DNA from: Bdellovibrionales bacterium GWA2_49_15
Lineage (GTDB): Bacteria; Bdellovibrionota; Bacteriovoracia; Bacteriovoracales; Bacteriovoracaceae
Reading direction: 5' to 3'
NCBI GenBank assembly: GCA_001769855.1
Contig: MEPP01000031.1
Coordinates: forward strand, 299,407 to 363,406
DNA length: 64,000 nucleotides
In this document: positions 51,510 to 60,693 of the stretch, one piece after another
Layout: the number at the start of each line of letters is the position of its first letter
How positions within the stretch are numbered: position 1 is the first letter of the stretch
Translations under genes and position numbers: made by a program
The notes under the pieces: generated by a model
The model's input: the letters and a program-made list of their open reading frames with translations, nothing else
Databases searched by the model: none
Told to the model about the DNA's origin: nothing

Positions 51510-51788
51510 TTATCTTTTTTGTTCTAATCGGGCCAGCCTCGCCTCATAATCGGCGATCTTACTCTCAAGCTCTTTTTCGCGCTGGAGATGCTGCTCCAAC
51601 ATTTCCTTACGACTTTCGGAGATCAGCCTTAGCTGCTCGATCTCTCCAGTGAAATCATGGCTCTTGGATTTGAAGACAATAATAATCAACGCAATCGTGA
51701 AAAGGACGACGATGACTCCAATATACCAGTAGTAACTCGATCCTTGACCGCCGAAGACACTTTCAAACTGTTTGAGTAAAATATCCAT
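51510..51788 (-). CDS. small membrane coiled-coil protein
   Basis: The ATG at 51788 has GAGG eight bases upstream; an earlier in-frame ATG is less well placed. The 92-residue product has one membrane helix (about 18-42, YYWYIGVIVVLFTIALIIIVFK) and a C-terminal coiled coil with heptads (EQLRLISESRKEMLEQHLQ, ELESKIADYEARLARLEQ). It may act as a membrane scaffold. The J-domain gene begins ten bases after its stop. Confidence 0.7.
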   Translation of the reverse strand: MDILLKQFESVFGGQGSSYYWYIGVIVVLFTIALIIIVFKSKSHDFTGEIEQLRLISESRKEMLEQHLQREKELESKIADYEARLARLEQKR

Positions 51789-51887
51789 AAAGCTGGACCT
51801 CATTCATATAATCTTATGCAATGAATTTCTCGCTCCCGGTGTTGTTTGTCAAATTCCGAAGTGTATAAGATGAATTTCTATCGCAAG

Positions 51888-52232
51888 TTACTTTGCATAT
51901 TTTATTACTTGCGCCGAAATAAATTTCATCACCTTGAACACATTTTCCGAAGATGTTTTATGCTCTCCCTTAATGAAGTTATAGATAGTCCTTTGCGGTA
52001 TCTTGGCCTCCTTCGAGACCTTGGTTTTTCCGACATGATCTAAATAAAGCGAAACAATTTCAAAAAAAGTATCATGCTCTCCCGCGATGAAATGTTCTAC
52101 GAGTCTTTTTTTCACTTCTTTAGGATTTGTGAAATCAATTGATGATTCATATTCATCAAATTCTGACAAATCAATCTCAGAGAACTTTGGAATTTTTAAA
52201 TCGGAAATTTTTTTTGTTTTATGCTTGTCCAT
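51888..52232 (-). CDS. antitoxin of a HigBA/RelE-like module
   Basis: The 114-residue protein has a flexible charged N-terminus and a helix-turn-helix from about residue 70 (SLYLDHVGKTKVSKEAKIPQ, then RTIYNFIKGEHKTSSENVFK), matching the addiction-module antitoxin family with F-x-x-P-K-E-V-x-x-x-L at its start. It begins three bases after the toxin stop, the reversed toxin-first order of higBA. It should neutralise the toxin and repress the operon through the palindromes upstream. Confidence 0.8.
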   Translation of the reverse strand: MDKHKTKKISDLKIPKFSEIDLSEFDEYESSIDFTNPKEVKKRLVEHFIAGEHDTFFEIVSLYLDHVGKTKVSKEAKIPQRTIYNFIKGEHKTSSENVFKVMKFISAQVIKYAK

Positions 52233-52235
52233 AAT

Positions 52236-52589
52236 TCACTTCTCCTCAATTTTTTTCTTCTTACCCAGGATCGACCTTACGGCCTTTAGAATTACGTTTT
52301 TAGCTGACCCAATATTTTCTTTCTGAGAATTTTTATTTCCACCCTGAAGCAAGAGCAGGAAGTTTCCATCTTTGTCCTGCAAAAGGCTAAAATACACTCT
52401 TAAACCGCTATCCCATTTAAACTCGTAAAGTGATGTCTCTTGGTCAAGCAACTTGTGCTTTATCAGTATTCCGTCCCGTCGTGCTATATCAATTCTGGCA
52501 TCGATAATTCTCTGAGTTTTGATATCCAGGTTCCGAAACCATGCCCTATAAGGCCTGCTTCGATAGACTCTCAATCGTATCCAGGACAT
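52236..52589 (-). CDS. RelE/HigB-like toxin
   Basis: The ATG at 52589 is preceded by GAGGCGAGA; the longer frame starts in the operator region. The 117-residue product fits the RelE-type killer-protein family: AWFRNLDIKTQRIIDARID early, LYEFKWDSGLRVYFSLLQ in the middle, and the hallmark FLLLLQGGNKNSQKENIGSA. RelE/HigB toxins cut mRNA at the ribosome. A lysine-rich tail follows the core. It is first in the operon, with the antitoxin gene three bases downstream. Confidence 0.82.
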   Translation of the reverse strand: MSWIRLRVYRSRPYRAWFRNLDIKTQRIIDARIDIARRDGILIKHKLLDQETSLYEFKWDSGLRVYFSLLQDKDGNFLLLLQGGNKNSQKENIGSAKNVILKAVRSILGKKKKIEEK

Positions 52590-52604
52590 TCTCGCCTCAC
52601 ATAT

Positions 52605-52628
52605 AATTATGCCATATTTGGCATAATT
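52605..52628. promoter_or_regulatory. operator palindrome 1 of the toxin-antitoxin operon
   Basis: Arms AATTATGCCA and TGGCATAATT surround TATT, a perfect 10-bp inverted repeat 15 bases upstream of the toxin ATG. The core GCCATATTTGGC recurs in palindrome 2. It is the likely binding site of the HTH antitoxin. Confidence 0.65.
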
Positions 52629-52643
52629 TTTCACTCTATTTAT

Positions 52644-52661
52644 TTTGCCATATTTGGCAAA
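52644..52661. promoter_or_regulatory. operator palindrome 2 of the toxin-antitoxin operon
   Basis: Arms TTTGCCA and TGGCAAA around the same TATT centre. Its centre lies 36 bases from the centre of palindrome 1, so two antitoxin dimers could bind. Confidence 0.6.
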
Positions 52662-52740
52662 GCTCTCCGGGGTTATAGTTAGCAAGTTTTTGTCTGGATG
52701 GGAGAGGCTATCGGGCTGAAATTACACATCAAGCTGAAAC

Positions 52741-53781
52741 TCAGCGACAAGAAATACTGGATGCCTTTATGCTGGCCGTAGACAGATTACTCTTCTCGAC
52801 CTGCCTATCCACCCATTCGAGTTTGACTGAAGGTTTCATAAATATTTGCTGATACTCTTGCCAGGTACACCGAAAAATATAATTTTTAATTCTATATTTT
52901 GTGATGCTGGTGGAAAAGCACGGCCATTTTTTATAATCACTTTTCATCGGCCACTTGGGATATTGCTTGAGCTTTTTATCATCACTCATGGCAAGAAAAG
53001 ATGGCAACTCGCGCTGACCTTCCAGCCATTGCCCCAGAGTTCGTTTGATGGTCAAAATTTTATTGCCCCGGACGACAAGCACGCGCACCAAGTGCAAATT
53101 AAACTTTTCCTGCGATGGTTTTTTCATTGAAAAATCATCGGGAAGCAACTGAGCTCGACAATTCGCCTTGAGCGGACATTCTTCACATAGTTTTTTATGC
53201 GCCGTACACAAAGTACGACCGAGATCCATTAAAGCTTCATTCAAAGCTCTGGAGGACAGGCCCGACAAATAGCCCTGATAGAATTTATAAAGTGTTTCAC
53301 GCAAATCACGATTGATCGTGGGGTTCAAAATGCCACTATGATAGCGCGAAAGAACGCGCGCCACATTGGCGTCGACCGCCAGCGCTGGAAGATCATGGCC
53401 TATACTGCGTAAGGCGGAGGCGGTGTATTCGCCAATTCCCGCAATCTCAACAAGCTGATCTAACTCGGTGGGGATGGCACCCGAAAATGTTTTTACAAAA
53501 TCCCGTGCCGCCCGGTGAAGCAAGCGGGCGCGGCGGTAATAACCCAGACCTTTCCAGGCAATCAAAATATCTTCTTCGCTGGCGCGGGCGAGATCGTGGA
53601 TCGTGGGATATTTTTGAAGAAATTTCGAGTAGTGCCCAATCACCGTCGCCACAGTGGTTTGTTGCAGCATGAGCTCAGAAACCAGCGTGCTATAAGACGT
53701 GCGATCGATGCGCCAGGGCAGCTGGGCAAAGCGACTCTGCGACCAATCCAATAACTGCTTAAATTCCTCTTCTACTTGCAT
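52741..53781 (-). CDS. mutY: A/G-specific adenine DNA glycosylase
   Basis: I use the ATG at 53781 (MQVEEEFKQLLDWSQ); an in-frame TTG at 53823 is weaker. The 346-residue protein removes adenine mispaired with 8-oxoguanine. Motifs in order: PWRIDRTSYSTLVSELMLQQT (catalytic Glu in SELMLQQ), the helix-hairpin-helix VEIAGIGEYTASAL, the catalytic Asp in LAVDANVARVL, and the 4Fe-4S ligands C-x6-C-x2-C-x5-C (CTAHKKLCEECPLKANC). The C-terminal part is the NUDIX-like recognition domain. It is divergent from the acyl-CoA dehydrogenase gene with about 50 bases between starts. Confidence 0.9.
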   Translation of the reverse strand: MQVEEEFKQLLDWSQSRFAQLPWRIDRTSYSTLVSELMLQQTTVATVIGHYSKFLQKYPTIHDLARASEEDILIAWKGLGYYRRARLLHRAARDFVKTFSGAIPTELDQLVEIAGIGEYTASALRSIGHDLPALAVDANVARVLSRYHSGILNPTINRDLRETLYKFYQGYLSGLSSRALNEALMDLGRTLCTAHKKLCEECPLKANCRAQLLPDDFSMKKPSQEKFNLHLVRVLVVRGNKILTIKRTLGQWLEGQRELPSFLAMSDDKKLKQYPKWPMKSDYKKWPCFSTSITKYRIKNYIFRCTWQEYQQIFMKPSVKLEWVDRQVEKSNLSTASIKASSISCR

Positions 53782-53831
53782 ACCCACAAGTTGTACTTGA
53801 CGATCATTCGTCTGGCCATACAATCAAACGT

Positions 53832-54977
53832 ATGAATTTTTATCATAATTTCCTCGATGAAACCCATCTGGCCCTGCGTGAAAGCTGTACTCGCTTTGCC
53901 TTAAAAGAAATTGCCCCCCATGCCTTTGAGTGGGAGGAGGCCGGCACTTTTCCCCGTGAACTCTATACAAAAGCTGCGCAGGCGGGGGTTTTGGGAGTGG
54001 GATTTCCAGAAGAAATGGGTGGCGCAGGCGGCGGGCCGCTTCACACGATCATGTCCATTGAAGGGCAGATGCGAGGCGGTTCGACCGGTGTTTCCATCGG
54101 ACTGGGCAGTTTGGCGATTGCGCTGCCGCCGATCGTTCATTCTAAAAATAGTGATCTCATCGAACGCTTCGTCAGACCGACCTTGGCGGGGAAAAAAATT
54201 GCGGCACTGGCGGTGACGGAGCCGGGTGCGGGTAGTGATGTCGCGAATATTCGCACGCGCGCCGAACGCCAAGGTGACCATTACAAGGTCAACGGATCAA
54301 AACTTTTTATCACCTCGGGAGTGCGCGCTGATTTTCTCACCACGCTGGTGCGAACCAGCGATGATCCGCATACGGGGCTCTCCTTTCTCTTGATTGAAAA
54401 GGATATGCCGGGCGTGGCGGTGTCCCGCGCACTCAAAAAAACCGGCTGGTGGGCCAGCGATACGGCCGAGTTATCTTTTAACAATGTTCAAGTGCCTATG
54501 CAAAATTTAATCGGCAGCGAAGGGGCCGGCTTTACCACTCTCATGCGCAATTTCCAAATGGAGCGTCTGGCACTGGCTGCCTATGGTTGTGCTACCGCTC
54601 AGATCGCCATGGAAGAATCGGAGCGCTATGCTCGCGAGCGCAAAGTTTTTGGCAAAACGCTTTGGGGTTTCCAGGTGACCCGTCACAAGCTGGCCGAGAT
54701 GGCGACACGAGTTCTGGCCGCGACCACTCTTACCTACCAGGTGGCAGCGCGAATGGAGCAAAAAGATAATGTGATGAAAGAGGTTGCCATGGCGAAAAAC
54801 TTTGCCGCGGAAACCGCCATCAGTGTTACTCACGATGCCGTTCAGCTTTTCGGCGGCATGGGCTACATGCGGGAAACTCTCGTGGAGCGATTATCCCGTG
54901 ATGCGCGCCTCTTGAGTATCGGCGGCGGCACTCATGAGATCATGAATGAAATTATCGGCAAGTGCATGGAGCTCTAA
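53832..54977 (+). CDS. acyl-CoA dehydrogenase
   Basis: The 381-residue FAD enzyme introduces the first double bond into acyl-CoA and passes electrons to ETF. Motifs are AVTEPGAGSDVANIRTRAER (about residues 120-139), KLFITSG, and VQLFGGMGYMRETLVERLSRDARLLSIGGGTHEIM split over about 338-373. At the usual medium-chain catalytic site the sequence reads GGGT rather than E-G-T. Glu in FQMERLALAAYG (about 240) matches the isovaleryl/long-chain type position, so a branched or long acyl substrate is more likely. The FadF-like protein at 26.5 kb could accept its electrons. Confidence 0.88.
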   Translation: MNFYHNFLDETHLALRESCTRFALKEIAPHAFEWEEAGTFPRELYTKAAQAGVLGVGFPEEMGGAGGGPLHTIMSIEGQMRGGSTGVSIGLGSLAIALPPIVHSKNSDLIERFVRPTLAGKKIAALAVTEPGAGSDVANIRTRAERQGDHYKVNGSKLFITSGVRADFLTTLVRTSDDPHTGLSFLLIEKDMPGVAVSRALKKTGWWASDTAELSFNNVQVPMQNLIGSEGAGFTTLMRNFQMERLALAAYGCATAQIAMEESERYARERKVFGKTLWGFQVTRHKLAEMATRVLAATTLTYQVAARMEQKDNVMKEVAMAKNFAAETAISVTHDAVQLFGGMGYMRETLVERLSRDARLLSIGGGTHEIMNEIIGKCMEL

Positions 54978-54982
54978 GGCCC

Positions 54983-56002
54983 TTATCTTTCGTAGATGTT
55001 AAGTGTCGCCTCAACTCCATAGTGATCTGAAACATCGACGCCTTTATCTGTTTTCCAGCGCACAATAGTGGAATCGACAATTTCCCAGGTGAAAAGATTT
55101 GTCTGGTATTTAGGAGAGGTGGGAATAAAAATATAATCGATCCTCTCTTTGCTGACACAATTTCCCTTCACGGTATTATTGTTCAGACAATCAAAGGTAT
55201 GGCCGGCTTCTTTTGTGGTGGGATTGGCCTCCAACCACACATCGATGGGATTTTCATATTGATTGATGAACTTGTCATAGCCCTCATTGCCCGGATAAGG
55301 GAATGTTTCCCCATCAATTTCTTCGTGGGCCTTTTTATGCCCAAGATTTAATGGGCCTCCGGTATTGAAATCGCCGAGAAGAATAACAGGATTGCCCTGA
55401 TTGTAGCGCTCTTGCGTTTTTAGGATTTGGCTGAATTGTTTTTCCCGGCAGGATTTGGAACAGTTATCCGGCCCCTTGGATTCCAGGTGAGCGGTCCAAA
55501 CGTCAATCGTGAGGTCACGGGAAATCTGCACGCGGTTGAGCATGTATCCCATGGCAATAATGCGTCTCGTGTTTTTAAATTTCCACCAGTCAAATTCGAT
55601 AATGTCGTGAAGGGTGAAAAGACTATTCGAGCCATTGGCCTGAAACACCCCACCCTTGGGATAGTACTTATGATTTCGAACCCTCTCATCGCCGTCTTTG
55701 TAGAATCCACCTTCCACCATGGCCTTGGAAAGAACTTTCCCATCACACGAAAGCCATAATTTCACCCATGGATTGTAGTGTTCATTAAAGGAGACAATGT
55801 CGTAGCGAGGTTTGGCCCCTAGAATTCTTTTGGCAATCGTGCGCAGGCGATCTTCACAGCTCCGCTCTTTTTTGCCATACACATTTAAAGTTAAAATTCG
55901 GATTGTCTTGAGCAGCTTTCTCCGGACAGGCACGTCCCCATCCGCAAAGCACAGTGAACCGAACAAAAGTAGCACCCCGAGAACGCAAGCTCGAATGTTC
56001 AT
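54983..56002 (-). CDS. secreted endonuclease/exonuclease/phosphatase-family hydrolase
   Basis: The ATG at 56002 has GGGAG upstream and gives the signal peptide MNIRACVLGVLLLFGSLCFADG; the longer frame lacks one. The 339-residue product has the EEP fold: IRILTLNVYGKKE (metal Asn), IVSFNEHYN (catalytic Glu), VWTAHLESKG, ILLGDFNTGG (GDFN) and the final VSDHYGVEATL (SDH). It resembles bacterial neutral sphingomyelinase or secreted DNase-like enzymes. Substrate unknown, but secretion suits digestion of outside lipids or nucleic acid. Confidence 0.82.
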   Translation of the reverse strand: MNIRACVLGVLLLFGSLCFADGDVPVRRKLLKTIRILTLNVYGKKERSCEDRLRTIAKRILGAKPRYDIVSFNEHYNPWVKLWLSCDGKVLSKAMVEGGFYKDGDERVRNHKYYPKGGVFQANGSNSLFTLHDIIEFDWWKFKNTRRIIAMGYMLNRVQISRDLTIDVWTAHLESKGPDNCSKSCREKQFSQILKTQERYNQGNPVILLGDFNTGGPLNLGHKKAHEEIDGETFPYPGNEGYDKFINQYENPIDVWLEANPTTKEAGHTFDCLNNNTVKGNCVSKERIDYIFIPTSPKYQTNLFTWEIVDSTIVRWKTDKGVDVSDHYGVEATLNIYER

Positions 56003-56114
56003 AAACAGCTCCCAAAAAAACACAAACCCCAAGGTTATGGTGCAGGCCGGGGGCCATGAACAGGAGCGTTCTTTCAATGAGTTGCTTTACAAAAGTGGCT
56101 AATTTTTTGACAGC

Positions 56115-56993
56115 CTAGCGACAAAGCGTCTTGATGTGCATTTCCTTGTTTAATAAATCTTTGGCATAGAAATCTGTGGCGTCCAGCCCCTCTGTCACCG
56201 CACCAATCGAGGCGAGAAAGACCGAGAGTTTGTTGGAAATCTCGCTCACGTCTGTGATGATCACGAGATTTTTTGAGGTGTTACTTTTGATCCAGTCAAT
56301 CAGGCGATCCGTATCATTGAGGCCATAGGACAAGCAGAAGGCGTCATCGGACATCACTTCCTTGATCGAAGTGTTATAGGTGCTCATAAGAATTTTGCCG
56401 CCACACCACTGCTGGGCCAGGCTGACAAATTTGCGGCGGTGACAATTTAAATCATCGGCGGAGTAGTCAATGCCTTTGAAGCTGGAGCTTATATCAACCC
56501 AAATTTCCAACTTAGCACCGGCGGTACTGCGGGCCGCTTCACGACGGGCCTTGCCGCAGTAGAGATCAAAAAACTGTCCCTTATCGCAATCTATCTTTTC
56601 CGTCTGGTCACTGTTAATGGTTTTCAATTTGCCCGAGGAAGGAGACGCCTCTCCCCTCTCATCTTCTTGTTCAAAGTCCGGAATCCCCGGCCGCTTTGGC
56701 TCTTCAAAGACGGGAGCTTTTTCCTTTTCCTTGCCGCCACCCTCAATCAGTCCGTACTGGGGATGGAAACAGCCACCCTCAGTCGGAATACATTTTTCCT
56801 CATCCACCTGGGCGGTAAGGGGTCCGGTTTTCACGGCAAAGGCGTACTGTAAATTCAGCCATTGAATCAATGCGCCGGCCTTGGGCTCTTTTAAAAACCA
56901 CATCTCCACATGGCCGGGCATGGCCCAGCTCGGAGTGCTCAGGCACGACATCAGCACAAAAAGAAAAATTGCGGTAAGACGTTTGGCTTCCAT
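56115..56993 (-). CDS. secreted protein with VWA-like MIDAS motif
   Basis: I start at the ATG at 56993, MEAKRLTAIFLFVLMSCLSTPSWAMPG, which gives a signal peptide; a GTG 18 codons earlier exists. The 292-residue product has a linker rich in Glu, Lys and Pro, then from about residue 160 a fold beginning LEIWVDISSSFKGIDYS, a D-x-S-x-S metal motif as in von Willebrand A domains, followed by KFVSLAQQWCGGKILMSTYN and NLVIITDVSEI. Paired cysteines suggest disulfides. It lies after another secreted gene with ten bases between. Confidence 0.7.
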   Translation of the reverse strand: MEAKRLTAIFLFVLMSCLSTPSWAMPGHVEMWFLKEPKAGALIQWLNLQYAFAVKTGPLTAQVDEEKCIPTEGGCFHPQYGLIEGGGKEKEKAPVFEEPKRPGIPDFEQEDERGEASPSSGKLKTINSDQTEKIDCDKGQFFDLYCGKARREAARSTAGAKLEIWVDISSSFKGIDYSADDLNCHRRKFVSLAQQWCGGKILMSTYNTSIKEVMSDDAFCLSYGLNDTDRLIDWIKSNTSKNLVIITDVSEISNKLSVFLASIGAVTEGLDATDFYAKDLLNKEMHIKTLCR

Positions 56994-57057
56994 TGCCAAA
57001 ACTCTTCGGGAAACGACATAAAAAAGATAAGTGCCTGACAGGGACACTCCATCTCTA

Positions 57058-57864
57058 CTAGCGCAAAACGATTGAGTCTAAATAATCACGCAGTTCCGGG
57101 TTAACGGAAGGTGCTCGTTGATCGCTATCTGGACCGAACTGTTCTAGTAAACCACGACTATGGTTCATCACGCAGTGAGTGTCAGCAGACTGAGGGGGTA
57201 AACCAAGCGCCGTGAAATCGAAGGTCCCCATATAATGCACTCTCGGTCGACAAACCGAAAGTAACGAGACAGTCGTCCTGGGTCGGGGTAATCGGCAGAT
57301 AATTTCCGCACCAGGGTGATCAGGGTCTGGAACTCGCTCCACATCGGGACCAGCATCCTGACAAATTTGTCTTTGTCGTTCAAGCTGGACCATCAAGGGC
57401 GACAGACATTGGCCATTTCTTAATGTGTAATCTTGCTGAAGGCACTGGCAGCTCTTGGTTTCGCTGTCCCATCGAACAGTCGTAATTCCAAAGGCCAAGC
57501 AGGCACTTTTTTGTGCCGCCAAGGCGGTCGCGGCCTCCTGATCCTTCCGCGCTTGCTCGGCAGCGGCATCAGCGGCGGCCTTTTGAGCGGCCTTCTCTTC
57601 GGCCGTGAGAGGCCTCTCTAATTTACTGAGTGTTTTCGAATTATAAACCGGGTTTCGGGCCGCCCAATCATCTCCCAGCTGCGCCTTCCAGCAGATGGCG
57701 CGAAGGCGGGCGAATTCAACGCTGCTTAGACCTGAGTTTGAGAGAGAATAGCAACGTTTGGCATTGGCCAGCGCGCTGATGGTTTCCAGGCGTGAATTAT
57801 AAGTGGCCTGATCGGCCCAGGTGACAGCAGAAAATAATAAAGCGAAGAGGATAAGACCCTTCAT
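57058..57864 (-). CDS. secreted cysteine-rich protein of unknown function
   Basis: Signal peptide MKGLILFALLFSAVTWADQ (cleavage after TWA). Residues about 85-125 are an alanine/lysine-rich helix (AAQKAAADAAAEQARKDQ), then a cysteine-rich part with CLAFGITTVRWDSETKSCQC and LRNGQCLSP, an EGF- or small-disulfide-like pattern, and later cysteines in RQICQDAG and IICRLP. No family is recognised. It lies ten bases upstream of the VWA-like gene; the two are probably one unit. Confidence 0.7.
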   Translation of the reverse strand: MKGLILFALLFSAVTWADQATYNSRLETISALANAKRCYSLSNSGLSSVEFARLRAICWKAQLGDDWAARNPVYNSKTLSKLERPLTAEEKAAQKAAADAAAEQARKDQEAATALAAQKSACLAFGITTVRWDSETKSCQCLQQDYTLRNGQCLSPLMVQLERQRQICQDAGPDVERVPDPDHPGAEIICRLPRPRTTVSLLSVCRPRVHYMGTFDFTALGLPPQSADTHCVMNHSRGLLEQFGPDSDQRAPSVNPELRDYLDSIVLR

Positions 57865-58012
57865 AAAACGAACCCCCTACAAAAAACCCCGTGATTTTTA
57901 GGAGCAAGTACCGGGCCAAGAAACAATCTTCTAAGCCTTTGAAAGATCACATTTCAGAGTGAATCCGACTATTCATTCTTTAGACGATGTCCAAGGACCA
58001 GACAGATTCGGG

Positions 58013-59452
58013 CTAGATTTCTGAAACGCTCAGACGCAGGCGTCGGTGATACTTGGCCTTCAGAAGCACCTTGGAGAAACGGTAGCCTAACTTCCAGGTT
58101 AAAACATCGGCCACCTTGTCGACTCCAAACTGATGGAGATTTTCTTTGCTGGATAATTTTGCGTCCTCGATCTTGGTGTGAAAATCAATAAACTGCTCTT
58201 GCCTGAAAAATTCTTTCCAAATTTTTTGCACATCAGGATTTTGGGATTTGATGAACGCATCGGAAAGCTCGAGCGTTGCCTTGAAGGCCATGCCCTTTTT
58301 CTCATATTTATATCGGCGCATGTGAAATTTGAAATCAAAGCTCTCACCACCGGCCTGTAGCCTGAAAATGGCGGGAGAGATAAGCGGGGAGCAATCTAGA
58401 ATCTGCACCGAGAGTTCCTGCTTTTTAAGCCAAATCTTGCCGCCATAATTTTTGGTCTTGGGGGCAGTCACGGCGCGATCAGCTTTGGTATCGAGAAATT
58501 TTCCGGCGATCTGCTGACCGGTGGCCACGAAGCTCCACTCACTGTCATAAATTTTTTTGCGATAATATCCCGTCATCCCTTGACCATCGATCCCTTCCAC
58601 TCGAAGCTCGAAGGCCCCATTACCCTTCTCACCGGTTTGAAGAATGGTAATTTTCTCAGTGATCATGCCGACCTTGATGGCCGGTTGGAGCTGCCAATCG
58701 GGGGCGGGAAGCGAGCGAATGATTTTGCGGGTTCCTTCCCTCACGTCGTTTTTATAAGAGTAAGGCAGAATGGGATTTTGTCCTGAGGTATCGTAATCAT
58801 AGAGTCGCGTGTACATCTCGCCGATGTTGTTAATAATGAAAAGGGTCGAAGCACTGACACTCATATTTCGCGCCATCATGCGCCCGCGAAAGGGCAAATC
58901 CACCTGATGCCACCAATCGGCGGGAATCCAGGGGTCCACGTAGACGATCTCATGACCGTTTTTTCTGAGCAGATAAAGAGTCGTGACGCCGGCAAAGATG
59001 GGATGGGGATTGCCGTGAATATCGTTGTAAAATTCCATGTAGGGGCCACGATGTGAGATACCCCACGCCAGGTTTTCCTCAAGGTGCAACACCTTCGCCA
59101 GGGGCTTGCCCCATTTTTTCTGCCATTTAACTTTGGCAATTTTGGTGTAAAAAACTTGGCCGGAGCTGTCGATCGCGATGAGATTTTCGCCATCGGCGGA
59201 GATTTCAACAATCTCGCGAGTCAGGGCCTTCTGATTTTCAGTGGGAACGCCTGAGCCGTCGAATAGCACCCAGGAACGTTGACCGATTCGATTGGAATAG
59301 ATCACGCCATTTTCAATTTTGAAGTGAAATTTATCCGTGATGCTTTCAGTTCTGGTTTTAAAAAAGAAGGGGGCCGAATCCAATTCTTGCCCGTAGCTGG
59401 AGAAACAGAAAGACATACAAAAACAGTACACAAAAAGGAAAAATGATTTCAT
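58013..59452 (-). CDS. secreted protein of unknown function
   Basis: The ATG at 59452 starts a signal peptide, MKSFFLFVYCFCMSFCFSSYGQELD; a GTG six codons upstream is less likely. The 479-residue protein is rich in short beta strands (GVIYSNRIGQRSWVLFDGSG, LIAIDSSGQVFYTKIAKVKW, TLYLLRKNGHEIVYVD), suggesting a beta-propeller-like N-terminal half, and the C-terminal part looks mixed. No catalytic motif. It has its own space: 148 bases to the next minus-strand gene contain no evident feature. Confidence 0.68.
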   Translation of the reverse strand: MKSFFLFVYCFCMSFCFSSYGQELDSAPFFFKTRTESITDKFHFKIENGVIYSNRIGQRSWVLFDGSGVPTENQKALTREIVEISADGENLIAIDSSGQVFYTKIAKVKWQKKWGKPLAKVLHLEENLAWGISHRGPYMEFYNDIHGNPHPIFAGVTTLYLLRKNGHEIVYVDPWIPADWWHQVDLPFRGRMMARNMSVSASTLFIINNIGEMYTRLYDYDTSGQNPILPYSYKNDVREGTRKIIRSLPAPDWQLQPAIKVGMITEKITILQTGEKGNGAFELRVEGIDGQGMTGYYRKKIYDSEWSFVATGQQIAGKFLDTKADRAVTAPKTKNYGGKIWLKKQELSVQILDCSPLISPAIFRLQAGGESFDFKFHMRRYKYEKKGMAFKATLELSDAFIKSQNPDVQKIWKEFFRQEQFIDFHTKIEDAKLSSKENLHQFGVDKVADVLTWKLGYRFSKVLLKAKYHRRLRLSVSEI

Positions 59453-59568
59453 AGAGCAGAATTTTATCACAATTCGAAACCCCGCTCGAAAAAACTGTAA
59501 TTAATTTAGGGTGTGACAATTTAACCAAATATCAGTACCTTATAGAGACATTTAGCAGAGGGAAATCA

Positions 59569-60693
59569 ATGAAAAACTCACAGTGGATTGCAATCAGTAT
59601 TGGGGCGCTCTTTGTTGGAATTCTCGTAGGATTCTTAACATTTAGACCTGTGGGCATTGAAGCCCCTACTAAACTTTCCGCCGGTCTCGGCAGCTGCTCC
59701 AGTGGGACAGTGCCCGCAGACGGTGCCCTTTTTACGCTGGATGGAAAAAATTATTCCCGCGAACAGCTCCCTGGCGAGCTAAAAGACCTTTACTACAACG
59801 ACCAATTTCAGTCTTATCAAAAAACCCGCGGCATCGTTGAAGACCTGGCCCTACGCCTGGCCCTGTCTAAATCTGAGGACCTGAAAACACTGCCTCAGCT
59901 TGAGGCCCTCCTTCCGGGCGGCAAAGTTAGCGATAGTGAGGTTAAGAAATTCTACGAGGAAAAGAAAGCTTCCATTCCTCCCCAGGTTACCTATGAGCAG
60001 GTGAAACCTCAAATTGAGAATTTTTTGCGCGCCCAAAAATTGGCTTCCTTGGCGTCTTTGGAACTCAAACGACTTGAAGCCAACGGCCGATTTAAATTCC
60101 TGGTGGCCGCACCCGTACCACCCGTTGCCAACATAGAAACGGCTTCCTACCCTACCCTCGGCCCAAAAGATGCAAAGTTCACTCTGGTCGAGGCCTCGGA
60201 CTATATGTGCGGACATTGCCAGCAGATTCATCCGGAGGTGAAAAAAGTCCTGGAAAAATTCAAGGACAAAATCAAATTTGTTCAGATCAATTACTCTCTC
60301 AATCCGAACGGCATGAGCGGCACCTGGATTCGCGGCGCTTACTGCGCTGAAAAGGAAAACCAGGAAAAATTTTGGAAATATCACAACGCCGCCTTTGAAA
60401 AGCAATCCACCGAGGTTCACGATCACAGCGCCCATGCCAAAGGGGAACCGGCCGAAGATCTCAGCGCCAACCTTAAAAAGGCCCGCGACGTCGCCCTCAC
60501 CGTGGGACTCGATCTCAAAAAATTTGATGCTTGCATTGATAGCCAGGCAGCCAAAGAACATGTCCTAAAAACCAATCAGATGCTGTCCGGCAACGGCGTT
60601 GGCGGCACCCCGACCTTCTTCCTAAACAATGTCAAACTTCAGATGACTCATGCGGGGCTTGGCGAAGCAATCGAAAGCGCCATGAGGCAGTAG
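59569..60693 (+). CDS. membrane-anchored DsbA-like thioredoxin protein
   Basis: An N-terminal helix (WIAISIGALFVGILVGFLTF) anchors the protein in the inner membrane, facing the periplasm. After about 160 residues of helical linker comes a thioredoxin_4/DsbA-type domain: ASDYMCGHCQQIHPEV with the C-x2-C active site (CGHC, about residue 215) and the cis-proline loop GVGGTPTFF (about 345). Such proteins oxidise or isomerise disulfides, fitting the many cysteine-rich exported proteins nearby. The CGHC is the oxidase/isomerase type. It is divergent from the gene at 58013. Confidence 0.85.
   Translation: MKNSQWIAISIGALFVGILVGFLTFRPVGIEAPTKLSAGLGSCSSGTVPADGALFTLDGKNYSREQLPGELKDLYYNDQFQSYQKTRGIVEDLALRLALSKSEDLKTLPQLEALLPGGKVSDSEVKKFYEEKKASIPPQVTYEQVKPQIENFLRAQKLASLASLELKRLEANGRFKFLVAAPVPPVANIETASYPTLGPKDAKFTLVEASDYMCGHCQQIHPEVKKVLEKFKDKIKFVQINYSLNPNGMSGTWIRGAYCAEKENQEKFWKYHNAAFEKQSTEVHDHSAHAKGEPAEDLSANLKKARDVALTVGLDLKKFDACIDSQAAKEHVLKTNQMLSGNGVGGTPTFFLNNVKLQMTHAGLGEAIESAMRQ

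Noticed and set aside
59851-60561. 236-codon minus-strand frame
   Set aside because: It is the antisense of the DsbA-like gene, whose CGHC and cis-Pro motifs are clear.
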